Part shown: positions 8,434 through 14,967 of the stretch, piece by piece
Position numbering within the stretch: the stretch's first letter is position 1
Layout of the letters: each line of letters opens with the position of its first letter
Source of the DNA: Viridibacterium curvum
GTDB lineage: Bacteria; Pseudomonadota; Gammaproteobacteria; Burkholderiales; Rhodocyclaceae
DNA length: 64,000 nucleotides
NCBI RefSeq assembly: GCF_039544165.1
Contig: NZ_BAABLD010000005.1
Location: 310,001-374,000, forward strand
Reading direction: 5' to 3'
Position numbers and translations under genes: made by a program
The notes under the pieces: generated by a model
Database searches by the model: none
The model's input: only the letters and a program-made list of their open reading frames with translations
What the model was told of the DNA's origin: nothing

Positions 8434-8538
8434 GTAGGGTGCGCATTGCGCACCTTCCAGCTCATCCACGGCTGGGGCCGGTTAAAAGGTGTCGTGCGGG
8501 TGCGAGCGTGGGTTCCGCGTGCGCGGTGCGCACCCTAC
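8434..8538. repeat. REPIN-like element next to the RAYT gene
   Basis: 105 bases bounded by inverted ends GTAGGGTGCGC and GCGCACCCTAC. Inside are the shared blocks GCATTGCGCACC and GCGTGGGTTCCGCGTGCG. The same element, with a shorter or different middle, occurs at 17239, 19441 and 19799. It lies about 90 bases upstream of the RAYT start. Confidence 0.75.
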
Positions 8539-8605
8539 GTGGCTACGTGGCTGGATTTTCGTTAATCATTTCATCACTCACAAATGTCTCCTTACATCCA
8601 TAGAA

Positions 8606-9184
8606 TTACTGACAATTAACGTTGAACGGCCACTCTTTCATGACCGAACCAAATCTTTCCGCCGAAACTTTGTTTCTATGCATCTTTTCTGACTTTTCGA
8701 CGTAAGGCTTTTCGCCCCCCAGATCAATGTCCGTCAGCACATTGGCGGACTTTCCAATCATTGAGTCACTCAATTCGACATATCGCCACACACCGCGACT
8801 TGTGCGGTATTCGAAATAGGGCAACCGGGGGCTACCCAATTTTCTCCACACATTGCAATCGTTCATGGTGGCGACGACCACCCACTCCTTAGAGGCTGCG
8901 TCGTAATCAAAAATTATAGGGATCACGTCCTCCGCCTCAAACATCTGTGGCGGATCCGCCGTTCTACTGCCCTTCACGAGCAATGTCATTTTCAACGTCC
9001 GGACATATCCAGAGCCTCCCAGTTCACCCAAACCAACGCCACTAACCGTACGCTTGAGGACAATCAATTCGCCACTAGCAAGCTCTACTTCTTCACTCCA
9101 CGCAGCGCCCAAATCTCGCCTCCCGCAAGCGGAGATACAGAACGACAAAACCAGCATCAAACAGGCGTTAATCAACCACTTCAT
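8606..9184 (-). CDS. Hypothetical lipoprotein in an apparently AT-richer islet
   Basis: 192 residues. Residues 1-20 form a lipoprotein signal (KWLINACLMLVLSFCISAC, lipobox ISAC, Cys20). The mature part is mostly beta with no motif I recognise; it includes MNDCNVWRKLGSPRLPYFEYR near the middle. By eye, base composition and codon use are AT-richer than the neighbours, with many A/T-ending codons, which suggests recent acquisition. Nothing nearby hints at a role. Confidence 0.6.
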   Translation of the reverse strand: MKWLINACLMLVLSFCISACGRRDLGAAWSEEVELASGELIVLKRTVSGVGLGELGGSGYVRTLKMTLLVKGSRTADPPQMFEAEDVIPIIFDYDAASKEWVVVATMNDCNVWRKLGSPRLPYFEYRTSRGVWRYVELSDSMIGKSANVLTDIDLGGEKPYVEKSEKMHRNKVSAERFGSVMKEWPFNVNCQ

Positions 9185-9293
9185 ATAGCGTCACTCCAAC
9201 TAGTAAATTGTGTTTGACTATTTGCCCAATTCGATGTTTTCAGCGTACAGCGAAACGGGGTCAGTTCTAACATTCATACATCATCCAAGCGAT

Positions 9294-9381
9294 TAGCCCG
9301 GATGCAGCGTAGCGGAATCCGGGATGGGGCGTCACGTTGGGCGAGTGTCCCCGGATTCCGGCTTTGCCTGCATCCGGGCTA
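9294..9381. repeat. Interspersed palindromic repeat (88 bases)
   Basis: The ends TAGCCCGGATGCAG and CTGCATCCGGGCTA are exact inverted repeats. Inner CCGGATTCCG/CGGAATCCGG arms also pair. This is a second REPIN-like class, unrelated in sequence to the GTAGGGTGCGC elements. Confidence 0.7.
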
Positions 9382-9388
9382 CGAAATG

Positions 9389-9413
9389 AAAAGGCCACGC
9401 AAAGCGTGGCTTT
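9389..9413. terminator. Intrinsic terminator next to the first gcvP fragment
   Basis: The stem GCCACGC/GCGTGGC (9394-9410) with AAA loop is flanked by A-runs and T-runs. Its place just past the fragment's stop mirrors the terminator after the real gcvP (19945-19973), so it was probably copied along with the gene end. Confidence 0.75.
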
Positions 9414-9439
9414 CGTGTGGGTGCGGTCCTACGATTGCG

Positions 9440-9627
9440 TTAGCTGCCGTACTCCTCCATCGGCACACAAGCACAGAGCAGATTCCGGTCGCCATACACA
9501 TCGTCGATGCGATTCACCGACGGCCAGAACTTGTTCTCGCGCACCCAGGGCAGCGGGAAGACGGCTTCGTCGCGGCCTAGGGGCGGTCCCCACTCGCGGC
9601 TGATGACGTCGGCCTGCGTGTGCGAGG
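9440..9627 (-). pseudogene. Copy 1 of the gcvP 3' end (C-terminal ~60 codons)
   Basis: Read on the minus strand it gives HTQADVISREW, FPLPWVRENKFWPSVNRID and DVYGDRNLLCACVPM, close to the last 60 residues of the complete GcvP at 20012-22933. It has no start and only the extreme C-terminus, so it is a relic. Homology stops beside the toxin gene stop codon at 9631. It shares a GGGGCGGTCC variant with copy 2 that the intact gcvP lacks, so copies 1 and 2 share a more recent common ancestor. Confidence 0.85.
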
Positions 9628-9630
9628 GCC

Positions 9631-9927
9631 TCATTGCCTTGTGTAGCCCGCCTCCCGCTGGCTGCGCAGTGCCAGCACGAATACCGTGTCGATCTCGGTG
9701 ATATATCGATACAAGGCCACATAGCCGCGCGCGCTGCGCCCAATGATGAGTTCCCGCATGTCACGATAGGCCGGTCGGCCAATCAAGGGGTTTTGTTCGA
9801 GGACGGCGATGGCCTGGATGATTTCCTGCATGCGTGCAGGGACGTTATCGACTTCGTACTTTTCCAGATGGTCGAAGATGCGATCAAGGTCTTCACCGAC
9901 TTCGGGTGCCAGCTCAATACGCGCCAT
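9631..9927 (-). CDS. ParE/RelE-superfamily toxin
   Basis: 98 residues with the compact RelE/ParE fold: LAPEVGEDLDRIFDHLEKY helix, an AIAVLEQNPLIGRPAYRDMR turn, and the C-terminal strands GYVALYRYITEIDTVFVLALRSQRE. The LIGRPAYRDMREL segment is typical of the ParE side, whose members inhibit gyrase. RelE-like mRNA interferase action cannot be excluded. The gene starts two bases after the antitoxin stop, as in a normal toxin-antitoxin operon. Confidence 0.85.
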   Translation of the reverse strand: MARIELAPEVGEDLDRIFDHLEKYEVDNVPARMQEIIQAIAVLEQNPLIGRPAYRDMRELIIGRSARGYVALYRYITEIDTVFVLALRSQREAGYTRQ

Positions 9928-9929
9928 GC

Positions 9930-10214
9930 TCAGCGCGCCAGTTTCCTGGCGGCGGGCTTACGCACTTTCTTGTCTGCGAGGCGCTCTTCGAGGTAGCTGC
10001 GCATGGTGTTCCAGGGGATGGTCTTGCCGCTGCTGACAATGTTGGCATAGCGTTGCTCGGCCTCGTTCTGGAAATCGCTGCGGCGCTCTTCCTGGTCGGC
10101 TTTTTCGGCGATCGCTTCGAGGATGAGGTTGTGCGAAGTTGTGCCAAGGCGTTCAGCGGCGCTGGCGATGCGGGCCTTGAGATCTTCTGGCAAGCGGATC
10201 GTGGTGGTGGACAT
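9930..10214 (-). CDS. Ribbon-helix-helix antitoxin
   Basis: 94 residues from the ATG at 10214, with GGGAG upstream. The longer frame to 10424 runs through the operator and is not a likely start. Residues 1-45 are a ribbon-helix-helix domain (MSTTTIRLPEDLKARIASAA, then LGTTSHNLILEAI). The C-terminal half is helical and charged, as expected for toxin neutralisation. It should repress its own operon by binding the 36-base inverted repeat at 10233-10268. Confidence 0.85.
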   Translation of the reverse strand: MSTTTIRLPEDLKARIASAAERLGTTSHNLILEAIAEKADQEERRSDFQNEAEQRYANIVSSGKTIPWNTMRSYLEERLADKKVRKPAARKLAR

Positions 10215-10232
10215 GGCAGGCTCCCGTGTAGA

Positions 10233-10268
10233 TGCCTGACTGTAGCACATGCGTGCTACAGTCAGGCA
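10233..10268. promoter_or_regulatory. Perfect inverted repeat upstream of the antitoxin (probable operator)
   Basis: Two 16-base arms, TGCCTGACTGTAGCAC and its exact complement, surround a four-base centre ATGC. The site begins 19 bases upstream of the antitoxin ATG, where a ribbon-helix-helix antitoxin would bind. The antitoxin promoter must overlap or adjoin it. Confidence 0.75.
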
Positions 10269-10360
10269 AGTAAGGGGAGCACGCATGGCGCAGAGGAACT
10301 GCGCCGCATGTTGCGCCACGCCGAGATCCGGCGGAGTTGGCACTCCGCCCTGCGGTCTTT

Positions 10361-10628
10361 GGTCAATAGTCTTCCATCGGCACACAGGCACAGAACAGAT
10401 TCCGGTCGCCATACACATCATCAATGCGATTCACCGACGGCCAGAACTTGTTGTCGCGCACATAGGGCAGAGGGAACACGGCTTCGTTGCAGCCTTAGGG
10501 GCGGTCCCACTCGCGGCTGATGACGTCGGCTTGGGTTTGTGGGGCGTTATTCAGCGGGTTGTTGTCGGCGGGCAGCTCGCCATTTTCGATGCGGCGCATC
10601 TCTTCGCAGATGGCGATCATGGCAGCCA
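10361..10628 (-). pseudogene. Copy 2 of the gcvP 3' end (~90 codons, with stop)
   Basis: The minus strand matches the C-terminal ~90 codons of gcvP, including the stretch above the NAPHTQADVISREW region (NGELPADNNPLNNAPQTQADV-like). An in-frame TAA replaces the tyrosine codon of the KPYSRDEA segment, so it cannot encode the full end. It lies upstream of the toxin-antitoxin pair in the same orientation as copy 1. Confidence 0.85.
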
Positions 10629-10652
10629 AGACACGCGAGCAGGCTCTGCTGC

Positions 10653-11066
10653 TCAGGCTGTTGGCATTTTCTCGAATCTGGGCAGGGCGGGATCGAGTTT
10701 GTCCCAGGCCTGGCCCCGCACGGTGTAGGCGATCACTTGCGGTTTGAAGCGGCTAGGGTCGTCGAGGCTTGCGGCGTGAACCGTGAAGATGTCCGGCATT
10801 GCGGCGAATGTCATGTAGACCGGCGACCCGCAGGTTGGGCAGAACGCGCGGGTCTTCACGTTGCCGCTGTCGGCTAGGATGTCCCACAGCTTTGCATCGC
10901 CGGTCTGCTTCACGCCCTGTCGCGAAAAGCTCAGGTAGGAGCCATGCCCGGTGCCGCTTTTGCGTTGGCAGTCCAGGCATTGGCAATGGTTCTGGAACAG
11001 GGGTTCGCTCGCAATCTCGAAGCGTATGGCGCCGCAGGCGCATCCGCCGGTGTAGGGCTCGTTCAT
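10653..11066 (-). CDS. GFA family (glutathione-dependent formaldehyde-activating-like) protein
   Basis: 137 residues with the zinc-binding cysteines of the GFA fold in the right order: GGCACGAIRF (CxC), NHCQCLDCQRKSG (CxCxxC) and FCPTCGSPVY (CxxC). The family name comes from Gfa of Paracoccus, but most members have no proven activity. It is the last gene of an operon-like row arsR, AHSA1, gfa, 42 bases behind the AHSA1 gene. Confidence 0.85.
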   Translation of the reverse strand: MNEPYTGGCACGAIRFEIASEPLFQNHCQCLDCQRKSGTGHGSYLSFSRQGVKQTGDAKLWDILADSGNVKTRAFCPTCGSPVYMTFAAMPDIFTVHAASLDDPSRFKPQVIAYTVRGQAWDKLDPALPRFEKMPTA

Positions 11067-11108
11067 GTGCGCTCTCCGGGTAGAAGTGATTCGTGCGTTG
11101 CGCAGGGT

Positions 11109-11573
11109 TCAGCTCAGTTCGCCAGCGATGCTGCCGACGTTGGGGACGACCTTCTGCCAGCCACCGCTCATGGTGTTGAAAGCGGAGTCGTTCGTCGGCG
11201 TGATGAAGCCGGAATGCACGAGGCTCAGGCGGGTTCCTCCTTCGACCCTGGTCAGGGTCCAGGTGACGACGGTGTCGAGTTTTGAGCCGTAGCCGAGGTT
11301 CGCCTCGTCGCCGCCTCGCCAGGCATAGGCGAGGCGTTCATTCGGAATGACTTCCAGCACTTCGCAGTGAATGGTGCCGTCCCAATTGCCGGCCGCTTTT
11401 GTCTGGAAGGTGAATCGTGTGCCTCTGACGGCTTCGAATCCTGTTGGGGCCATCAGCCAGCGTGCGATCAGTTCGCCCGTGGTCAGCGCTTTCCAGATCA
11501 ACTCCGGCGCGTGGGGGAAGACCGCTTCAACGACGATCTGCTGCGTGTCGGTCTTCGGGGTCGTGTCAGTCAT
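11109..11573 (-). CDS. SRPBCC/AHSA1 family protein
   Basis: 154 residues with the helix-grip pattern of AHSA1/CalC-type proteins: IVVEAVFPHAPELIWKALTT, then LIARWLMAPTGFEA, IPNERLAYAWRG, TVVTWTLTRVEGGTRLSLVH and a closing GGWQKVVPNVGSIAGEL helix. Such proteins bind hydrophobic ligands. Pairs of ArsR regulator and AHSA1 protein are common in bacteria and their biology is mostly open. It overlaps the ArsR gene by four bases (ATGA), showing translational coupling. Confidence 0.85.
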   Translation of the reverse strand: MTDTTPKTDTQQIVVEAVFPHAPELIWKALTTGELIARWLMAPTGFEAVRGTRFTFQTKAAGNWDGTIHCEVLEVIPNERLAYAWRGGDEANLGYGSKLDTVVTWTLTRVEGGTRLSLVHSGFITPTNDSAFNTMSGGWQKVVPNVGSIAGELS

Positions 11574-11899
11574 GGATCCATTTCCTTCAACAGGCTTCGG
11601 AGTTCGGTGAAGCGATCGCTCCAGAACGCGCCGTAGTGGCTCATCCAGTCGATCAGCGGGGCGAGCCCTTTCTGCTCGACGCGGTAATAGACGTTGCGCC
11701 CCTGCGCGCGGTCGATGACCAGTCCAGCTTCTTTCAGCGAGCGCAGGTGCTGCGAGATGGCCGATTGCGTCACGCCGCTGTCGCGGGTCAGTTCCGCCAC
11801 CGTGGTCTCTTCGGCACGCGCGATGCGCTCGAAGACAGCTCGCCGGGTCGGGTCGGCCAGGGATCGCATGACGGCGTCGAGAGGGGCGGTTTGCATCAT
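11570..11899 (-). CDS. ArsR-family transcriptional regulator
   Basis: 109 residues from the ATG at 11899. The frame continues upstream, but the promoter places +1 at about this codon. Winged helix: LDAVMRSLADPTRRAVFERI, TTVAELTRDSGVTQSAISQHL (recognition helix) and an AGLVIDRAQGRNVYYRV wing. It lacks the CxC metal site of ArsR/SmtB proper, so it belongs to the non-metal ArsR group that pairs with AHSA1 proteins. It probably represses its own operon through the ATTAGN6CTAAT pair in the promoter. Confidence 0.85.
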   Translation of the reverse strand: MMQTAPLDAVMRSLADPTRRAVFERIARAEETTVAELTRDSGVTQSAISQHLRSLKEAGLVIDRAQGRNVYYRVEQKGLAPLIDWMSHYGAFWSDRFTELRSLLKEMDP

Positions 11900-11906
11900 G
11901 GGTTTG

Positions 11907-11944
11907 ATATTAGTGACGGCTAATGAATTAGTCAACGCTAATGA
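11907..11944 (-). promoter_or_regulatory. arsR promoter with paired operators; transcript probably leaderless
   Basis: Minus strand: -35 TTGACT (11935-11930), 17-base spacer, -10 TAATAT (11912-11907). Only seven bases separate the -10 from the ATG at 11899, so the mRNA should begin at or next to the start codon. Two ATTAGN6CTAAT palindromes (11909-11925 and 11927-11943) form an 18-base tandem repeat over the promoter. Confidence 0.75.
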
Positions 11945-11990
11945 ATAAGGCGAAATGAGGTGGACGATGCGAGTCGCCCGGGATGGCGGC

Positions 11991-12020
11991 AAAAAAAGGC
12001 CACGCATCGCGTGGCCTTCT
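11991..12020. terminator. Intrinsic terminator of the efflux operon
   Basis: The stem GGCCACGC/GCGTGGCC with ATC loop (11998-12016) has seven A bases at its left. On the minus strand these read as a U-tract, ending the outer membrane factor-HlyD-MFS transcript. Confidence 0.85.
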
Positions 12021-12065
12021 TCATTCCATCGACACCCCATCAAGTCTCAGCTCTCGTAGACGTCC

Positions 12066-12100
12066 ACCGGCACACGCAGGCTTGCCCTGCGTGTGCCGGT
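12066..12100. other. Strong hairpin without a U-tract after the MFS gene
   Basis: Perfect 15-base arms ACCGGCACACGCAGG and complement, with a five-base loop, lie about 73 bases past the MFS stop and ahead of the intrinsic terminator. It may protect the 3' end of the efflux mRNA or aid termination. Confidence 0.6.
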
Positions 12101-12172
12101 TTCGCGTCTTCGGTCCTTGCCGCGCCTGAACTGCTGCGCATGCCAGGTCGGGGTGCTGGCTGCCCGCCAGAA

Positions 12173-13735
12173 TCAGTGCACCGCCGAGGTGTCCACCGTC
12201 TTCGTGGCGCGCGGCGCGAGCCAGATGCTGAACGCTGCAACGAACAGGACCAGGGCAACCATGGCGAAGATCTGGTTGGTTGCCAGCATGACGGACTGCC
12301 CCTGGATCAGCCGGTCCAGCGACGAGAGGCTGCCGATGTCGCTGAGCGCACGTACGGCATCGCCGTTGGGGTCGAGCCTGGCGAGCAGCTCGGCCTGGTT
12401 CATGGGGTCGATTTTCGAGACCAGATCGGCATGGTTGATGTTGATGCGGTCGTCCCATGCGGCTGTGGTGATGGAGGTGGCGAATGCGCCTGCCAGTGTG
12501 CGCAGGAAGTTCATCAAGCCCGCTGCGGAGGCCACTTCGTGATCTTCGACAGATGCGAGGGCTTGCCCCGTGAGCGGAACGAAGAAGAAGGGCAGGCCCA
12601 CGCCCATGACGAGCAGCGGCAGCGCTACCTCTGAGTAGCCCATGTCGGTGGTGCCGAATGCGCGCCACAAGGCGACGCCGCCGAGCCACGAGACGCCGAA
12701 GAACACGAGTTTGCGACCATCGATCTTCGTGAGCAGCGACGCCACGAGCGGCGCGCACAGCACGGCGAGTACGCCACTCCACGCGGTAGTGATGCCTGAC
12801 CATGTGGAGGTGTAGCCCATGTACTGCTGTAGCCATTGTGGCGTGAGCACGTTGAGACCGAAGAAACCACCGAAGGCCAGCACCAGTGTGAGGACGCTGA
12901 AGGCGTAGCCACGGTGGCGGAATACGCGCAGGTCCACGATGGGGTGGCGTTCGGTGGTCTCCCAGATCATGAAGGCGGCGAAGCCGACGATGGCGACGAT
13001 GGTGAGGCCGATGATGAGGGGTGAGGAGAACCAGTCGAGTTCCTTGCCTTCGTCGAGCATCAGTTGCAGCGCACCGACCCAGACGACGAGCAGGACCAGG
13101 CCGATCTTGTCGATGGGTGCCTTCAGCAGCGGGCTCTCGTAGCGCTTGAGCAGCCCCCACGCGAACCAGGCGCAGATCAGTGCGATCGGCACGTTGATGT
13201 AGAAGATCCAGGACCAGTGGTAGTTGTCGCAGATGAAGCCACCCGTGATGGGGCCGAGGATGGGGGCGACGAGGGTGGTCATGGCCCACAGGGCGGTGGC
13301 CATCGGTGCTTTCTCCTTGGGGAAGATGCGCAGCAGCAGGGTTTGCGACAGGGGCATCATCGGGCCGCCAGCGAGACCCTGCAGGATGCGGCCCGCGACG
13401 AGCATGCCGAGCGAGTTGGAGAAGCCGCAGATGAACGAGGCCATGCCGAACAGCGCCATGGCCGTGACGAAAGTGCGCACAGTGCCGAAGCGCCCGGCCA
13501 GCCAGCCGGTGAGCGGGACGATGATCGCCTCGGCCACCGCGTAGGAGGTGATGACCCAGGTGGCCTGGCTGTTGGTGACGCCGATGGCGCCGGCGATGGT
13601 GGCCACCGAGACGTTGGCGATGGTCATGTCCAGCACGGCCACGAAATTGGCCAGTGCCAGGACGAGTGCGGCCACGATCAGCATGCCCCCTTGCAGGGGG
13701 GCTTCTCCGTTGGCCAGGGTGTTGTCCTTGCTCAT
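12173..13735 (-). CDS. MFS multidrug efflux transporter, DHA2 (EmrB/QacA) family
   Basis: 520 residues with 14 expected membrane segments. Motif C (AGRILQGLAGGPMMPLSQTL), motif A (GWLAGRFGTVRTF), and the N-terminal NFVAVLDMTIANVSVATIAG (motif D1) identify DHA2 drug/proton antiporters. The fifth-helix antiporter motif is GPITGGFICDNYHWSWIFYINVP. Just downstream of the HlyD gene (24 bases), it should form an EmrAB-type pump that spans the envelope with the outer membrane factor at the head of the operon. Confidence 0.9.
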   Translation of the reverse strand: MSKDNTLANGEAPLQGGMLIVAALVLALANFVAVLDMTIANVSVATIAGAIGVTNSQATWVITSYAVAEAIIVPLTGWLAGRFGTVRTFVTAMALFGMASFICGFSNSLGMLVAGRILQGLAGGPMMPLSQTLLLRIFPKEKAPMATALWAMTTLVAPILGPITGGFICDNYHWSWIFYINVPIALICAWFAWGLLKRYESPLLKAPIDKIGLVLLVVWVGALQLMLDEGKELDWFSSPLIIGLTIVAIVGFAAFMIWETTERHPIVDLRVFRHRGYAFSVLTLVLAFGGFFGLNVLTPQWLQQYMGYTSTWSGITTAWSGVLAVLCAPLVASLLTKIDGRKLVFFGVSWLGGVALWRAFGTTDMGYSEVALPLLVMGVGLPFFFVPLTGQALASVEDHEVASAAGLMNFLRTLAGAFATSITTAAWDDRININHADLVSKIDPMNQAELLARLDPNGDAVRALSDIGSLSSLDRLIQGQSVMLATNQIFAMVALVLFVAAFSIWLAPRATKTVDTSAVH

Positions 13736-13759
13736 GTTCGAGCCCTCGTCGTGAATGGG

Positions 13760-14923
13760 TCAGTTGCTGTCGCGGGTGTCGATGGATGCGTGCATCGACA
13801 GGCCGACCTGGAGCGGATGCGCGGCGAGGTCTTGCGGATCGAGCGCGACACGCACAGGCAGGCGCTGCACGACCTTGATCCAGTTGCCCGTGGCGTTCTG
13901 CGCGGGAATTGCGGCGAAGGCGGCGCCAGTGCCGCCGGAGAAGCCCGTGACGTGACCGCGATAGGTGATCTTGCTGCCGTAGATATCGGCATGCAGTTCG
14001 ACCGGTTGGCCCACGCGCACGTCGCGCAGCTGAACTTCCTTGAAGTTGGCGTCCACGTGGATGTCTCCGGTGGGCACCACCGAGAGCAATACGGCGCCGG
14101 ATTGCACGCGCTGACCGACCTGCACGGCACGCCTGGCGACGACGCCGTCGATGGGCGCCCGCACCACGGTGCGATCCAGATCGACCTGGGCCTGGTCGCG
14201 GCGTGCGCGGGCCAGGGCGACCTCGGGGTTGCTCTCCAGCGTGCTCTGATCGATCAGCACGGCGTTGCTCTGGCGTGAGCCCAGTGCAGCCGTGCGGTTG
14301 GCGCGTGCCTGCTCTGCGCCAGCCTTGGCGGCGGCGAGGGCTGCACGGGCAGTGGCGAAGGCGTTCTGTGCGCGTGTCAGCTCGTCACCCGACACCGAAC
14401 CCGATGCGGCCAGCGCCTCGCGACGGCGCAGATCGACCTGCGCACGCTCAAGGTCGGATTCGGCCGAGCTCAGTTGTGCGGCGGCGCGTTGTTCGTCGGC
14501 GGCGCGGGCGGCCACCTGGGCTGCCAGCCCTTCGTCGTTGGCCATGTAGCCTCGCACGCGGCGCACGGCACGGCCGTATTCCGCCTCAGCCTGGGCAACG
14601 GCCAGGCGGGCATCGGTGTCGTCGATGACGACCAGCACGTCGCCCTTCTTGACGGCCTGCGTGTCGGACACCTTGACTTCGCGCACTGTGCCGCTCACCG
14701 AGGGGGTGACCTGTGCAATTTCTGCCGCGGCGTAGGCGTTGTCGGTCTCCACGAAGTGCGAGGCATATGTCGCCCAGTAGCTGCCGTAGCCGATGGCTGC
14801 GAGTGCAACCACGCTGCCCAGCAGGGTGAAGAGGCGCTTGCGGCGGCTGGAGTTGTTGGCGGCCTCGGCAGTCAATGCCACGGCGGCAACGGATTCGGTT
14901 TCGATGATGGATGTGCTTGTCAT
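13760..14923 (-). CDS. HlyD/EmrA-family membrane fusion protein
   Basis: 387 residues. One N-terminal membrane segment (about 31-50, LFTLLGSVVALAAIGYGSYW) is followed by the lipoyl half-motif (TPSVSGTVREVKVSDTQAV), a long Ala-rich coiled-coil hairpin (about 100-230), and the second lipoyl half APIDGVVARRAVQVGQRV. The beta-barrel domain has VDANFKEVQLRDVRVGQPVE. This is the EmrA layout. It links the MFS pump to the outer membrane factor across the periplasm. Confidence 0.9.
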   Translation of the reverse strand: MTSTSIIETESVAAVALTAEAANNSSRRKRLFTLLGSVVALAAIGYGSYWATYASHFVETDNAYAAAEIAQVTPSVSGTVREVKVSDTQAVKKGDVLVVIDDTDARLAVAQAEAEYGRAVRRVRGYMANDEGLAAQVAARAADEQRAAAQLSSAESDLERAQVDLRRREALAASGSVSGDELTRAQNAFATARAALAAAKAGAEQARANRTAALGSRQSNAVLIDQSTLESNPEVALARARRDQAQVDLDRTVVRAPIDGVVARRAVQVGQRVQSGAVLLSVVPTGDIHVDANFKEVQLRDVRVGQPVELHADIYGSKITYRGHVTGFSGGTGAAFAAIPAQNATGNWIKVVQRLPVRVALDPQDLAAHPLQVGLSMHASIDTRDSN

Positions 14924-14967
14924 GATGAAGCTCCTTGTCGGGTCGTAAGAGGGGGCGAAATGGGAGG

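Noticed and set aside
12173..14923. Gene symbols emrB and emrA for the efflux pair
   Set aside because: Family and layout fit, but substrate and orthology cannot be shown from sequence alone, so symbols were left empty.
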